This document shows, piece by piece, positions 31,997 through 44,146 of a stretch of DNA of 64,000 bases (positions are counted from its first letter, which is position 1; every line of letters starts with the position of its first letter). The DNA is from Impatiens glandulifera. Lineage: Eukaryota > Streptophyta > Magnoliopsida > Ericales > Balsaminaceae. The position numbers were made by a program, and so were the translations under genes. Location: assembly GCF_907164915.1 (NCBI RefSeq), contig NC_061862.1:82673718-82737717 (forward strand). Reading direction: 5' to 3'. The notes under the pieces are model-generated. The model was not told the origin of the DNA. It did not search any database and saw only the letters and a program-made list of their open reading frames with translations.

Positions 31997-34722
31997 TGTG
32001 ATCGATTTTTTTTTAAAAATATTTTGATTGACTAATTTGAAAATTCTAGGACGCTCTTTTTAAAAAAAATTATTTTGAAAACGCGAGGAGAATTAATTTT
32101 AATATTTGAAAATTGAAGTTTTAAACATGAGGCTTTGTAGACAACTCCATATCTTACCTTCCCGTCGAATCTGTGAGAGATTGGGAGTTTTTTAATGGGA
32201 AGTATGTCATATGCTTTTTTTTTTACTTTTTTCAATATTAATTAACCTCACGACTAGAGAGTCGGCACATAATTTCAAAAATTAGGAAATTAAGAGATGT
32301 GAGTTCGGCGCTTGGTTACGTGTGGGAAAGGGTTTTTTAGACGCTATGTCCCACAACGCCCTAAGGTCTCTACTAATTACTTTTGGCATTTTTTTAAAAT
32401 TTCTTACGCTTTACATCTTAAAATTTTTCCATTTTAAACATTTAAAAGGTTTGCATGAGATAAACAAAAAAAGAAAGAATAAACAAAAACAAAAGAAAAA
32501 CTAAAGCAAATAACCTACACATAAAGTTATCCTAAAAATCAAAACTAGACAAGTTATTAAATAAAACATTAATTGACCTAAGTCTAGATTAATTTTCAAG
32601 AACTTTAGTAAATTATTTAAATAGTCTAAATTTTTTTTTGGGGTTTTTAAAAAAAAATAAAAAAAAAAAGTCCTAAGTTTAAGCTTGGGCTAGGTTCAAT
32701 TTTAATTAGGGTTTCATTTTAATTTTTTTTCTAACCTATGATCAATCAAGCCACAAACTCTTAACTAAGAAAAATAAAAAAATGTCAAACAAACAAACCC
32801 TAAGACTAAAGAAAACTGAAAATAAATAAAAAAATAAAATAAAACAAATAAATAAATGCAGCTATGTCCTCCATCATCATTGGGTGCAGAAATCTTTGGT
32901 CTTTATGTGCACAAATGCATCCTAAAGTGCTGGAAACGTCGGGAAAGCATCAGATCTTTTCATGTGGAGAGGCTCCTTGGTCGGATGACACACAAATATG
33001 GTTCATTGTGCCGTTTTGACCTAATCCTACTAACTAACACTTGGTGATCCAGATGGATCCCAAATTGCAAAAAAAATAAATAAATCCACCAAAGTTTTAA
33101 AATATATAAACACCTATATATAAAATAAAAGCAGATTGCTTCTTTGTTTTGGCTTTAAGTTTTATATTTTTATTTTTGAAATGGCCAATTTAAGAGCCGA
33201 TTTTGGTTTTAAAGAAATTTTAGGTCAATGAACTTTATATACATTAAGTTTTTTTATTTAGATTACATATTTACAACAAGAAAAGTAAAAATCCTAAACA
33301 CCTATCAAAATAGAAAGTTTAAAGAAACAATATATGGAATTAAAAAAAAGAAAAGAAAAAAAGATTCAAATTCAAATTCAAGAAGAAAAAAAAAGACAAG
33401 AGAGCTTACAATGGGGCTGCTCTTTTGATGTTAAGGGTGGTATTTAATCTAAGATTTCCTAAGAAAATCTTGTGACCAACTTAACAAGAGTGGTGTTTGC
33501 TTAGGATTTTCAAATAGGCAGCCTAAAGAGAGAAGAGAGAGGAAGGTGAAGGTCAATGTGAAGAGAGAGCTCATTTGTTAGGGTGTTAAGATGGGTATTT
33601 ATAGGCAAAGCTATGAAACCCTAGGGCCCAAAGGCCCATTTAACACACTTGACCGTTGGTAAAAAAAACTATTTTAAACATTTACAAATGTTTAAAATAA
33701 TGTAGCAATCTCCACTTGACATGTCAATAAATGTCAAGTTTTCATCCAATAGGATTTAATCTTTATTTAATAATGATGTAATACTTGGTCATTTTAATTT
33801 TATAATTAAAAAAATAACCAAGTCTTCAATCTTTTCTTCTACACATGCTGAAACTTTCTCTCTGGCCACTTCCTCCACTTGTTTAGCAACTTCTTTTATT
33901 TTCTTTTGACCACACATGATAGAATCGTCATTTCAAGATTTGTGATTGTCACCATCAAGAAGATGACCGCTGCCTTCACCTAACTCTTTTAACATTTGAT
34001 TTCATGGGTCGAATCTTGGGCATGTGTCGGTCCATTAGTCGGGTGACCGGTCGGATCTGTCAATTGGATCCTTTCCTTGGCCTTACTTCGAGTTGACTTG
34101 CCTTTGATTTGGATCTTCCTATCCCTGTTCACAAATCCGGATCTTGCATGTGGATCTTGGATTGACTCATTTCCCTTTATCCTACAAAAGAAATAAACTT
34201 AAAACAAACAATTAAAGAAAGCAATTATATTATTATTAATTATTCCTATTTCTAAGGAACAATTATAATTATAATAAAATACTAACTAACTTATTCAAGA
34301 AATCAAATTGCAAAATCTAATTTAACTAATCTAACAACTAATCTAACTAACCTAATTAAAAATGACAAAATCATATATAACGAATTTTTTACTTTTAAAT
34401 TAAAAAAATCGTTAATATATATATTTTGTAAAAGTTTTTATTTATTTATTTATAAATATCTAAGTTATTAATTTAAATGCAATCTTGAATATTCAAATTA
34501 TAATAATTTCCCCAAGTGTTGTAACTTAGACAAATTACTACCTTAACTTTATCAAGAATCCAAAATTAATTATTTTCAAAAACTCAATTGTTCTAAAAAT
34601 AATCGTCTTTAAAATAAATCGTGCAATGAGCCTGTGAATGAATTCAAGAAACTTGTATAGACTCAGATTTATTAAAAGTATAAACTATAAAATGGGGAGG
34701 GGTTGAAAAGTGAGTGTCTACA
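31997..34722 (-). repeat. 3' LTR of the Ogre element (uninterrupted copy)
   Basis: On the minus strand it runs from TGTAGACACTCAC to CGATCACA. It is 2,726 bp long and is the sister of 44,147-60,916. About 32,395-32,600 is absent from the sister copy, while the sister has an about 60-bp extra stretch near 45,064-45,120. It preserves the uninterrupted Copia target at 33,705-33,709 (GCAAT once). A TATA box (CCTATAAATA, 33,596-33,605, minus) precedes a likely RNA start. Short frames inside are not genes. Confidence 0.93.
33596..33605 (-). promoter_or_regulatory. TATA box in the Ogre 3' LTR
   Basis: The minus strand reads CCTATAAATA. The sister LTR has CTATAAATA at 45,582-45,590. Confidence 0.55.
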
Positions 34723-34737
34723 GAATGCCCCTCTTGG
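34723..34737 (-). other. Polypurine tract of the Ogre element
   Basis: The minus strand reads CCAAGAGGGGCATTC directly before the LTR start TGTAGACAC. This junction is typical of Tat/Ogre elements and is where plus-strand DNA synthesis is primed. Confidence 0.8.
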
Positions 34738-35129
34738 ACAAAATTTGTAGAAAACACTCGGTTTTAGAAAAATGCATGTCCAAGTTTGAAAATAGGCACT
34801 GCGTTTTGAAAACACCCAACTTACAGTTTATTTCGGATCCTTTGAATGAAAAGAGAACAAACCTGACGAGTCTCTCGGGAGACCCGTGTAATTTACCCTT
34901 CATTCTTCAAAGTCGGTTTATCATCCATTCGTTGACGATTCACCTTTGTTTAGAATATGCATCGCTCCTGGTTTATCGATCGTGTAGATCGAGCCTGGTG
35001 GTTTCGACCATATTTCTACACACCTCGCCTAGTCTTTGGATTGTACATGAGTACACATTTTTACTTAGTTTGCTGATTGTGTTTATTGTTTATTACTCTT
35101 TTCATTGAGAAATTTAATAGTCATTTTAA

Positions 35130-35900
35130 TCACAACTCTGTTTAGTGATTATGTTTGTCTCGCTTTTCACATGGAGCGAAAAAATCTTAATGATTATTCT
35201 AATCACAACTTTTCTTAGTGATTATTATAGGTTTAAGTATCGCTGGTCAGTTTAGCGAAATACTATATAATCACAACTCTACTTAGTGATTATTATAGAT
35301 TTAAGTATCGCTGGTCAGTTTAGCGAAATACTATTTAATCACAATTCTGCTTAGTGATTATTATAGATTTAGAGTATCGCTTTTCAGTTTAGCGAAATAC
35401 GATTTAATCACAATTCTGCTTAGTGATTATTATAGATTTAATTGTCACTGATTAGTTTAGCGAAATACTATTTAATCACGATTCTGCTTAGTGATCATAT
35501 AGATTTAAGTATCGCTGGTCAGTTTAGCGAAATACTTTTTAATCACAATTTTACTTAGTGATTATTATAAATCTAAGTATCGCTGGTCAATTTAGCGAAA
35601 TACTATTTAATCACAATTCTACTTAGTGATCATATAAATTTAAGTATCGCTGGTCAGTTTAGCGAAAAAATACTATTTAATCACAATTCTGCTTAGTGAT
35701 TATTATAGATTTAAGTATCGCTGGTCAGTTTAGCGAATACTATTTAATCACAACTCTGATTAGTGATTATTATAGATTTAAAGTATCGCTGGTCAATTTA
35801 GCGAAATATTTTTTAATCACAATTCTGCTTAGTGATTATTATAGATTTAAAGTATCGCTGGTCAGTTTAGCGAAACACTTTTTAATCACAACTCTGTTTA
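35130..35900. repeat. About 66-bp tandem repeats in the Ogre 3' region, about 11 units
   Basis: Units contain AGTATCGCTGGTCAGTTTAG, CGAAATACTATTTAATCAC and CTTAGTGATTATTATAG. There is no coding function in either strand. Confidence 0.92.
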
Positions 35901-36810
35901 GTTATTTAAGTTCGAAGTTAGACTTCCTTAATTTTCAAAACACTAGCGTCTTCTTCAACGGTCTTGAAATACTTTCAAAAATCGGTTTCATACTTTCTTC
36001 CTTAGAGTGTGTCGAGAGGAAACCACATGTAACCGATGTTCTTCGAGAATCATGCTGTCACTTTTGGGGACTTGTCTTTCGCCGAGATGTTTTGCCCTAA
36101 GTTTTTCGGGAGATTTGTTCGCTCAAATGCTTAATCTTTCAACCATGCGTCATGAGGTTGAGTCTCGCTTCTCAAATTCGGAGGTCAGTGTGCTTAAGAT
36201 TCTATGGTCTTGGGCTCTATTTATACTCAGGGTATATTTAATATAATCGGTACATTCTTGTTATTGCATTGGCAATTTAGACAAGAGTCTAGATGAACAA
36301 CAAATGGTTATTTCAATATCTCAACCTCTACGAGTATTTTTCTATTTTATTCGGTCTCTTTTCTTTATGACTGGGTGTATGTGATAGATTCAAACACTTT
36401 GTTCTTTCTTAGCAATTAGATAGAATCTAAATGAACAATAGTATTGTATTTCATATCTCAACCAACACAGTCTTTGTTTAATTGATTTTACTTTTCTTGA
36501 GGTCTTAGATCTTTGGCAGTTGACCTCCAATTGAGATAAGACATCGCCTTTGTTGATGACATAGTTCCGAGTTTGGGCATTCATCTTTTATGAGCTCCCT
36601 CTTAAACATCAGTAGTTTAAGCTTTTGTCTAGGCTCGAGATAGATCCGTTTGCGAAGCGCTTTACTCAGATTCCACTAGTTACATTAGTTCGTCAAGAGA
36701 CATCCATTGGGGAGAAACGTATTTTCCCGCATCCCTACTTATTTCTTGCACTCGCTCATCAGTTCGCTTGGCACTAGAAACATTTAGGGGTCTATCTTGT
36801 TTTTATCTTT
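35900..36810. other. Ogre 3' region without a gene
   Basis: Two weakly similar segments (TCTAGATGAACAACAAATGG near 36,290; TCTAAATGAACAATAGTATT near 36,425) suggest old duplication. No coding signal is seen. Confidence 0.5.
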
Positions 36811-37790
36811 CAAAAATGCCCCTAGTTTCGACACAAGAGATTTGATTGTTTTGGATAGATTTGTGATCCCAATTTCTCGTTGGCTTTAACTCTTTGGGGA
36901 TGTATTTTGTCCTTGCTCAAGATTTGGCTTGTTGGGGATTTGGGACTGTACTTGTGAAAAGTTGTCTACGTATTCTCATAAAAGGAGAAATCCGGTCCGA
37001 ACGTAGTTCCGAAATTGTATCACGGATAGATCGTGATTCCGCATTTCGTTGAGGAATTTTCTTAAGTTTCTGCTGAAGTTGCAATTGACTTAAGTTGGGG
37101 AAATTTTCTTAAGTATCTGCTGGAGTGGCAATTGACTTAAGCTGAAAATCGTTTAAGATCCTAAGCTGCTAGAGAATAAAGTGCTTTAGCCATGTGTTAG
37201 GCGTTATATTTACTCATTTAAGCTAACTATGTGAGGATCTTTCAATCATTTCATTTTCATAAAATGCCCCTAGTGTCGATATAGGGTTTGATTTTGAAGA
37301 TGTTTAGGATCGGGCTCAAACAAGCTGCCTATGTATCCCATAGTTAGGGGAATTCAGGTCCAACGTAGTTCCATGCACATGCTTGTGAAAAATGTTTGTG
37401 TATGTGTGAATGTTTTGAAAATCTTTTGAGATCATAAATCGAAGAGAAAAATACTTTAGCTTTGGGCGTTATATTTTCTCAAGTGGGACTCTGTGAGGAT
37501 CTCGTGCTCATATTTTAAAAAAATGCCCCTAGTATTGATGTAGGGGTTTGGTTTTGAAAATGTTTAGGACCAGGCTCATACAAGCTGCCTACGTATCCCA
37601 TAGCTAGGGGAATTCAGGTCCAACGTACTTCCATGCACATGTTTGTTTGAATTCGTGTGAAAACGTTGAGATCCTAAGTCGAAGAGAAAAATACTTTAGC
37701 TTTGGGCGTTATATTTTCTCAAGTGGGACTCTGTGAGGATCTTGTACTCATTTTTATTTTAATAAAAATGCCTTTAGTATTGACTAAGAG
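36810..37790. repeat. About 260-bp repeats in the Ogre 3' region, 3-4 units
   Basis: AAATGCCCCTAGT recurs near 36,813, 37,260 and 37,523. Each unit goes on to GCTGCCTACGTATCCCATAG, GAATTCAGGTCCAACGTA and TGGGCGTTATATTTTCTCAA. The TGCCTACGTA...ACGTAGTTC part also forms the core of the next array. Confidence 0.8.
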
Positions 37791-37854
37791 TTTTTGGTTT
37801 AGGAGTTAACTCAGAGTGTGATTAACTCCCTTTTTAATGTATATGCAATGAACG

Positions 37855-38800
37855 TATGCGATATGATGTGAAATGAAATGTCTATCAACTTTTTTCGATA
37901 ATTATTAGTGGTGACCGCACCCTAGATGGGTTGCCTATGTACTCTCGAGAGAGATCAAGTCTCACATAGTTCACAACTTGTGAGTTATGGACTTTAGTGT
38001 ATGTAATGAGCAATAAATGCATGTTATGTGAAATAAAATGTCTATCAACTTCTTTCGATAATTGATAGTGGTGACCGCACCTAGATGGGTTGCCTACGTA
38101 CTCTCGAGAGAGATCAGGTCTCACGTAGTTCACAACTTGTGAGTTATGGACTTTAGTGTATGTAATGAGCAATAAATGCATGTTATGTGAAATGAAATGT
38201 CTATCAACTTCTTTCGATAATTGATAGTGGTGACCGCACCCTAGATGGGTTGCCTACGTACTCTCGAGAGAGATCAGGTCTGACGAAGTTCACCACTTGT
38301 GAAGTTATGAACTTTGGTTATATGTAATGAGCAATGAATGCATGTTATGTGAAATGAAATGTCTATCAACTTCTTTCGATAATTGATAGTGGTGACCGCA
38401 CCCTAAATGGGTTGTCTACGTACTCTCGAGAGAGATCAGGTCTGACGTAGTTCACAACTTGTGAAGTTATGAACTTTGGTTATATGTAATGAGCAATGAA
38501 TGCATGTTATGTGAAATGAAATGTCTATCAACTTCTTTCGATAATTGATAGTGGTGACTGCACCCTGAATGGGTTGCCTACGTACTCTCGAGAGAGATTA
38601 GGTCTGACGTAGTTCACAACTTGTGAGTTATGAACTTTAGTGTATGTAATGAGCAATGAATGCATGTTATGTGAAATGAAATGTCTATCAACTTCTTTCG
38701 ATAATTGATAGTGGTGACCGCACCCTGGATGGGTTGCCTACGCACTCTCGAGAGAGATCAGGTCTGACGTAGTTCACTACTTATAAGGTTATGAACTTTG
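37855..38800. repeat. 160-bp tandem array in the Ogre 3' region, six units
   Basis: TCTATCAACTTCTTTCGATA occurs at about 37,881, 38,041, 38,200, 38,362, 38,523 and 38,684 (period 159-162). Each unit holds the palindrome CTCTCGAGAGAG between CTACGTA and ACGTAG arms. The minus frame at 37,885-38,181 is a product of the repeat. Confidence 0.95.
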
Positions 38801-38811
38801 ATGTATGTGAT

Positions 38812-41800
38812 TCAACAGACGAAGTATCTTTTGAGCATGTCGATATTGAAGGGTACTGAGAGTTCTTCTCCGTCCAAGGTGGTCAATCTCGTGGCCCCGC
38901 CTAAAAAGACCTTCTTGATGAGGTAGGGTCCTTCCCATGGTGTTTGGAATTTCCCTCTAGGGTCTAGTATCCATAAGTTCTTCTTTAGAACTAAATCGCC
39001 TTCTTGAATGTTCCTAGGTTTCACATTCTTGTTGAAAGCTCTGGTCATTCTTCTTTGGTATGCTTGTGTGTGACATAATGCGTCTAACCTCTTGTCTTCC
39101 ATAAGGGCTAGCTGATTGTATCGTGACTTACACCAATCTTCCTCCACTACTTGTGCCTCGAGTAAAACTCTTAAAGTAGGAACTTCGATTTCGATAGGTT
39201 GCACTGCATCCATTCCGTAGACCAATGCAAATAGCGTTTCTCCCATTGACGTTCGAATGGTTGTTCTATATCCCCATAAGGCGTATGGAAGCTTCTCGTG
39301 CCAATCCTTGTACGTCTGAGTCATCTTCTTGGTGATAGTGATGATGTTCTTGTTGGCTACCTCTACTGCGCCGTTCGTTTGAGGACGATAAGATGAGGAT
39401 TTATGGTGTTCAATCCTGTATTCATCTAGTACTTTGAGTACTTCTCCTCGGAAGTGTCCACCATTGTCTGAGATCAAGGCATGAGGAACTCCATAACGTG
39501 CAATGATGTTGTTTCGTATGAACTTGGCAACATCTGTCGACTTGAGAACCTTGTATGATTGAGCTTCGACCCACTTTGTGAAATAATCGATAGCTACAAG
39601 GATGAATTCGTGTCTGTTTGAAGCGTGAGGATAAATTTTCCCGATGATATCTATTCCCCATGTCGAGAATGGCCATGGTGAAGTCATGTTGTAAATAGAG
39701 ATGTCGGGGTGTGCTTCAAGTTTGCGTAAACTTGACATTGATGACACTTTTAACATATTCTACACATTCTTGTTCCATGTCCTTCCAGTAATAGTTAAAG
39801 CGAAGGATCTTCTTAGCGAGTCTTGATCCGTTCATGTGTGGGCCACATGTTCCTACGTGTACTTCCTCCATGATCTGTGATGCTTGAGGCTGGTCGATGC
39901 ATAACATGTTTTGACCGTCAAAGGAGCGTCGATATAGCTTTCCTGCGAGTAGCACATAGTTGGTTGTGTATTGGCGTAGATCTCTCCTCTCTTTCTTTTG
40001 GAAGTGTGAAGGATACTCTCCATGCTCAACATACTTCTGTAGAGGTTCGAACCAAGGTTTGGGCGCCATTTTGGTGTTGGCAATCGTCCTCTTCTCGAAG
40101 TCTCGTTTCTGTTTCTGACGAATCTTCAAAGACTTGATTTTGATTCCTTTCGGGATTTGCGTCATGGCTGCTAACGTGGCCAAAGCTTCTATGAATCGAT
40201 TCTAACTTCTCGAAGCATGTGTGAATGTCACATGTTCAAACTTAGTCATTAAAGTCAATAAGTGTTGATGGTAGGGTTTGAGGTTCTCTCTTTTGACTGG
40301 CCATTCACCATTAGCTTGTGAAATGACTAAGTTTGAGTCTCTTACTACTTCTAGACGTCTCGCTCCTTTTTCGTGAGCAATCTTCAAGCCAAAGATGCAT
40401 TCTTCATACTCTTCCTCATCGTTCGTCACTTGATATTCGAGCTTGACTAAGATTGGGTTATATGTCCCCACATGATCGATGAGTAGTATTCCGATGCCAT
40501 AGCCTTGTTTGCCTGAAGCTCCATCGAATAGTAGCCTCCAGGTTGTAGGGTTGATAGTCATCACTTCATCGTTTGGGAATGCTAAATCCTCGTCGTCTTC
40601 AACTCCGATTGGTTGGTCTGCGAGGAAATCTGCTACAACGCTCCCCTTGATAGATTTCTGAACTGTGTACACGATGTCGTACTCTGGTATTATCATCATC
40701 CACTTAGCTAATCTCGGAGAAAAATGCGTTTTCTGGAATAAATGACAAATTGGATCAAGTCTTGATACTAACTTGACTGTGTGGGCTTGCATGTAATGCC
40801 TTAGCCTCTTGGTGACCCAAGTTAGGGCCCAACACACATTTTCTACTAGCGAGTAATTAAGTTCATAGCCTGTCATGCGCTTGCTTATGTAGTAGACTAC
40901 GACTTCCATCTTTTCCTCGTTTTCTTGGGCTAGTAGACTACCCATTGCGTTTTCCATGACTATTAAGTATAGGATTAGCGATACGCCTGGTCTTGGCGAC
41001 ATCAGAATGGGAGGATTCTTGAGGTATCCCTTTATCTTCTCCAATGCGTTCTGACAAGCGACATCCCAAACGAATCTTTCATTTTTCCTTAAAAGTTTAA
41101 ACAAAGGATCACATGTCATAGTCAACTTGTTTATGAATCGACTTATATACTAGATCTTTCCTAGAAAGCCTCGCACTTCTTTCTCGCTTCGTGGAGGTGG
41201 CATTGCCGTGATCGCTTCTATCTTGCTCGGATCAACCTCAATTCATCTTTGCGTGATTAAGAAGCCTAACATCTTTCCTGCTGTCACTCCAAATGTGCAC
41301 TTCTTTGGGTTGAGCCTAAGTTGGAACTTCCTGATGCGTTGTAAGAATTTGTCAAGATTTTGGATGTGCCGTTCTCGATCTTTTGATTTGACAATCATAT
41401 CGTCGACATAGACTTCTACCTCCTTGTGGATCATATCGTGAAGAATCATCGTGGCAACTCGTTGATACGTTGCTCCTACGTTCTTCAGCCCGAAAGGCAT
41501 GACTCGATAACAAAATGTTCCGACTTCTGTGATGAACGTTGTCTTCTCCTTGTCTTCAGGAGCCATCAGTACTTGGTTATAGCCTGAGAATCCGTCCATG
41601 AATGATAGAAGTTGGTGGCCTGCTGCATGATCCACTAGCACGTCGATGTGTGGTAGTGGAAAGTTGTCTTTAGGGCTTGCTTTGTTGAGATCCCGATAGT
41701 CTACACACACTCGAATCTTTCCATCTTTCTTTGCGACTGTGACTACATTGACGATCCATTCTAGGTAATCTACCACTACGAGGAATCATGCGTCGAGCTA

Positions 41801-41880
41801 TTTCTGAACTTCCTCTTTGATCTTGTCCACGATGTCTGCTTTCATTCTTCGAAGCTTCTACTTCACCGGTTTTGCGTCTT
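38812..41880 (-). pseudogene. pol: Broken pol (RT-RNase H-aRNase H-integrase) of the Ogre element
   Basis: Domains in order on the minus strand: RT (VCVDYRDLNKASPKD, FMDGFSGYNQ, YVDDMIVKS; 41,243-41,880), RT thumb and RNase H (YYISKRMTGYELNYSLVE), a second RNase H (WRLLFDGASGKQGYGIGILL, DEEEYEE, RDSNLVISQ; about 40,250-40,560), the integrase zinc region with its CHKC cysteines lost (near 39,730), and the integrase core (GIDIIG, ISDNGGHF, NGAVEVANK) ending DMLKRYF. Breaks: stops upstream of 41,776, TGA 41,243-41,245, TAG 41,150-41,152, TAG 40,202-40,204 and a frameshift near 39,740. The paired RNase H domains mark the Tat/Ogre lineage. Confidence 0.92.
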
Positions 41881-42544
41881 TATAAAGTGGTATGCTGTGT
41901 TGGATGATTTCTTGATCAATTACTGGCATATCTTTATAAGACCATGCAAAAACATCTTTGTTTGCTTTTAAAAGTTTAGTCAGATTTTCTCGTTCTAAAT
42001 CGTTTAATGTTTTTCCGATTAAAACAATTTGAGGATCTTCTTCTGTGTTAAGATTTATTTCAATTGTTTCTTACACAGTGGATAAATTCTCCTCTTGTTT
42101 ATCTAGATAATGCCTCATCTCATAGGTCATTTTTTATTTAAATGTTTTATCGGAGGACATATAATCAAAAGTTTGTTCTTCATTGTTAAAAACATTTTTC
42201 AAGGTGCCTAGAGACTTAGAATTATCAAGATAATGTTCTGCATGTGAATGAAATTCAGAAATGATAGATTTTAAGTTCGAATTGTTTTTAGCGAATGCAT
42301 GTTTCGTCAAGTACGAATCTTCCTCCTTGTTGTCTGTGACGTCATCAATTGGTTTTAACCTTAGGTACTGGGATGATCTTAGCGTCGATCAGATCTTGAA
42401 ACTTTTGTTTGAGAGGGAAACAACAATTAGTGGAATGCCCTCTAGTCTAGTGATATCCGCACCACTCATTTGTGAACTTGTCCATTACTTCTCTCCCAAG
42501 TTCCGATGTTAACGTTTGAATCAATTTCTTCTACAACAAGTTCC
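41881..42544 (-). pseudogene. Degenerate gag-protease region of the Ogre element
   Basis: By position it should encode the C-terminal gag and protease. Only the boundary words KDAKPVK and KLRRMK (just before RT) can be read; no protease active-site triad is found. The sequence is AT-rich with many stops. Confidence 0.45.
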
Positions 42545-42931
42545 TTAAGGCCTTCGACAATGACATCCCCAAGTCGTCAAATTTTCTACAAGGTGGAGCA
42601 GTAGTGGCACTCCTTGCTTGTGATGATTGTTGACTTTGTTTAGGAGAGAAATGGGTTCTCTTGATGAGCATTTTGTCCTTGAGTTTGACGTACTTGCATG
42701 GCTCTTGTTTTGAATAGACCTTTCTGCAGCTTTCCAACCGTCCATGAATGCCCTGCTTAACCTTTCTCTTTCTTCTCGCAAGCTTTTCGGATTAAGGGGT
42801 TCGATTGTCGCATAAATTTCGACTTCTGTTGTGAGGTCTTGAAGTTGTTGCCCCAATTGTATTAGTGTATCACGAAGATCGTCTAGCTTTAGATGAACTG
42901 ACTCATTGAACCTTCTTGATGGGTTAGTCAT
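42545..42931 (-). pseudogene. gag: Gag N-terminal fragment of the Ogre element
   Basis: A 128-residue frame begins MTNPSRRFNESVHLKLDDLR and has a heptad-like leucine pattern (LIQLGQQLQDLTTEVEIY). It lies about 1.2 kb inside the 5' LTR, where gag is expected. It is much shorter than a full Tat gag and the C-terminus reads into another frame. Confidence 0.5.
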
Positions 42932-44122
42932 TGTAAATTATGATGAATATGAGTATGTTTTGTTTAAGAGAACAAAGTCAGTTCGAACCCCTTTATCAAG
43001 TAAAACAAGCAATGCGTTGCTCGTATGCACATAATCCTTAACACACAAGAGACGCTCAATTTACCCATTCACAATGTATAACATGTAGAAAAGGATGAGT
43101 AAAATAAGAATGAGTTATTAAAATCCTAAGTGTCATGAGTAAAATCACAAACTCAAGTCATAAAATAAAATAAGAAAAGAAAGCAAGCACCCCTCATCCT
43201 TTCGTTACAATGTCGCTCATGTATCTTCATAAAGAGATTTACATTTCAAGCATAAAGAAATCTAGTCTAAGTCTTCGAATCTTCAAGTCTTTTCGTCTTT
43301 CTTGATCGTCTTTGCGCCTTATGCGTCTCTCTTGATCGTCTTTGTGTCTCACGCGTCTTTCTTGATTAGATCTTGCGCAGAATCTGAGTAGTAAAGACAC
43401 AAAGAAAGAAAACTAGTTACATTATATTATTCTTTTAGCTTTTCTAGATTTCCTCGATTTTACTCCTTTAAAACTATTAAGTTTAGCCTCAAAATTTTGA
43501 AATTGTTCACATGTTTCATTACATTTTAAAACTTTGAATGGATAAACTGAGCGCCTAGAAATATCTATATGCATACATGTATTTATCATATATAGTAGTC
43601 AAGTAAAGGGCTTCGTGACATGGCTTTGTGGCTCGACAGGACGAGACGAGGCAACGACTTAGTAGAATTGGCTTTTTGGATATTTGTTCTAAAGTTGGAA
43701 ATGGCTTAAGAGAGAGTTGTTCGACCGACAAGGATACTATCCCAAAAGGGATCTCTCGATGTAAAGGGAGCTCTCAATTGGACATCCCCCTCACCTCTAT
43801 TTCAAAATCCCTCATTTTCAATAGTAGGGGATATTTGAAAAGAATAGAGGGTTAATCCGGGTTTTTTCCTATTGTTTTTCTCAACTCTCAAATCACACAA
43901 AAGCCTTCAAGGCAAGGGTTGAGGGTGTCATTCACATTGACTATCCTTAGCACATAAAATATAGATGTGTGAGCTTCATCCAACGATGTATACCCACACA
44001 CCTCCACGTTGGAGCTCCAAGTCTCATGCAAATAATCAATTAATGTGAACATTGAGTATGAATTAAAGCGTAAGAAAGTTTAAATATTTGACCAAAATTA
44101 CTTTCAAGTCAAACGTCGAATG
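42932..44122. other. 5' leader of the Ogre element
   Basis: This is non-coding sequence between PBS and gag, with a small CTTGATCGTCTTTG / GCGTCTTTCTTGAT duplication near 43,300-43,375. The frame at 43,628-43,855 has no recognisable homology. Confidence 0.5.
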
Positions 44123-44140
44123 TCCCCAGTAGAGTCGCCA
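44123..44140 (-). other. Primer binding site of the Ogre element (tRNA-Arg-like)
   Basis: The minus strand reads TGGCGACTCTACTGGGGA, six bases inside the LTR end. This TGGCGACTC word is the usual PBS of Ogre elements and fixes the element's orientation as minus. Confidence 0.85.
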
Positions 44141-44146
44141 GAAAAC

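Noticed and set aside
37855..38800. Regular 160-bp units as a CRISPR array
   Set aside because: The units are contiguous repeats without short conserved repeats and unique spacers, and the DNA is plant; it is a tandem array in a retrotransposon.
43628..43855. 75-residue frame in the Ogre leader
   Set aside because: No homology recognised and no conserved context; the leader region is expected to be non-coding.
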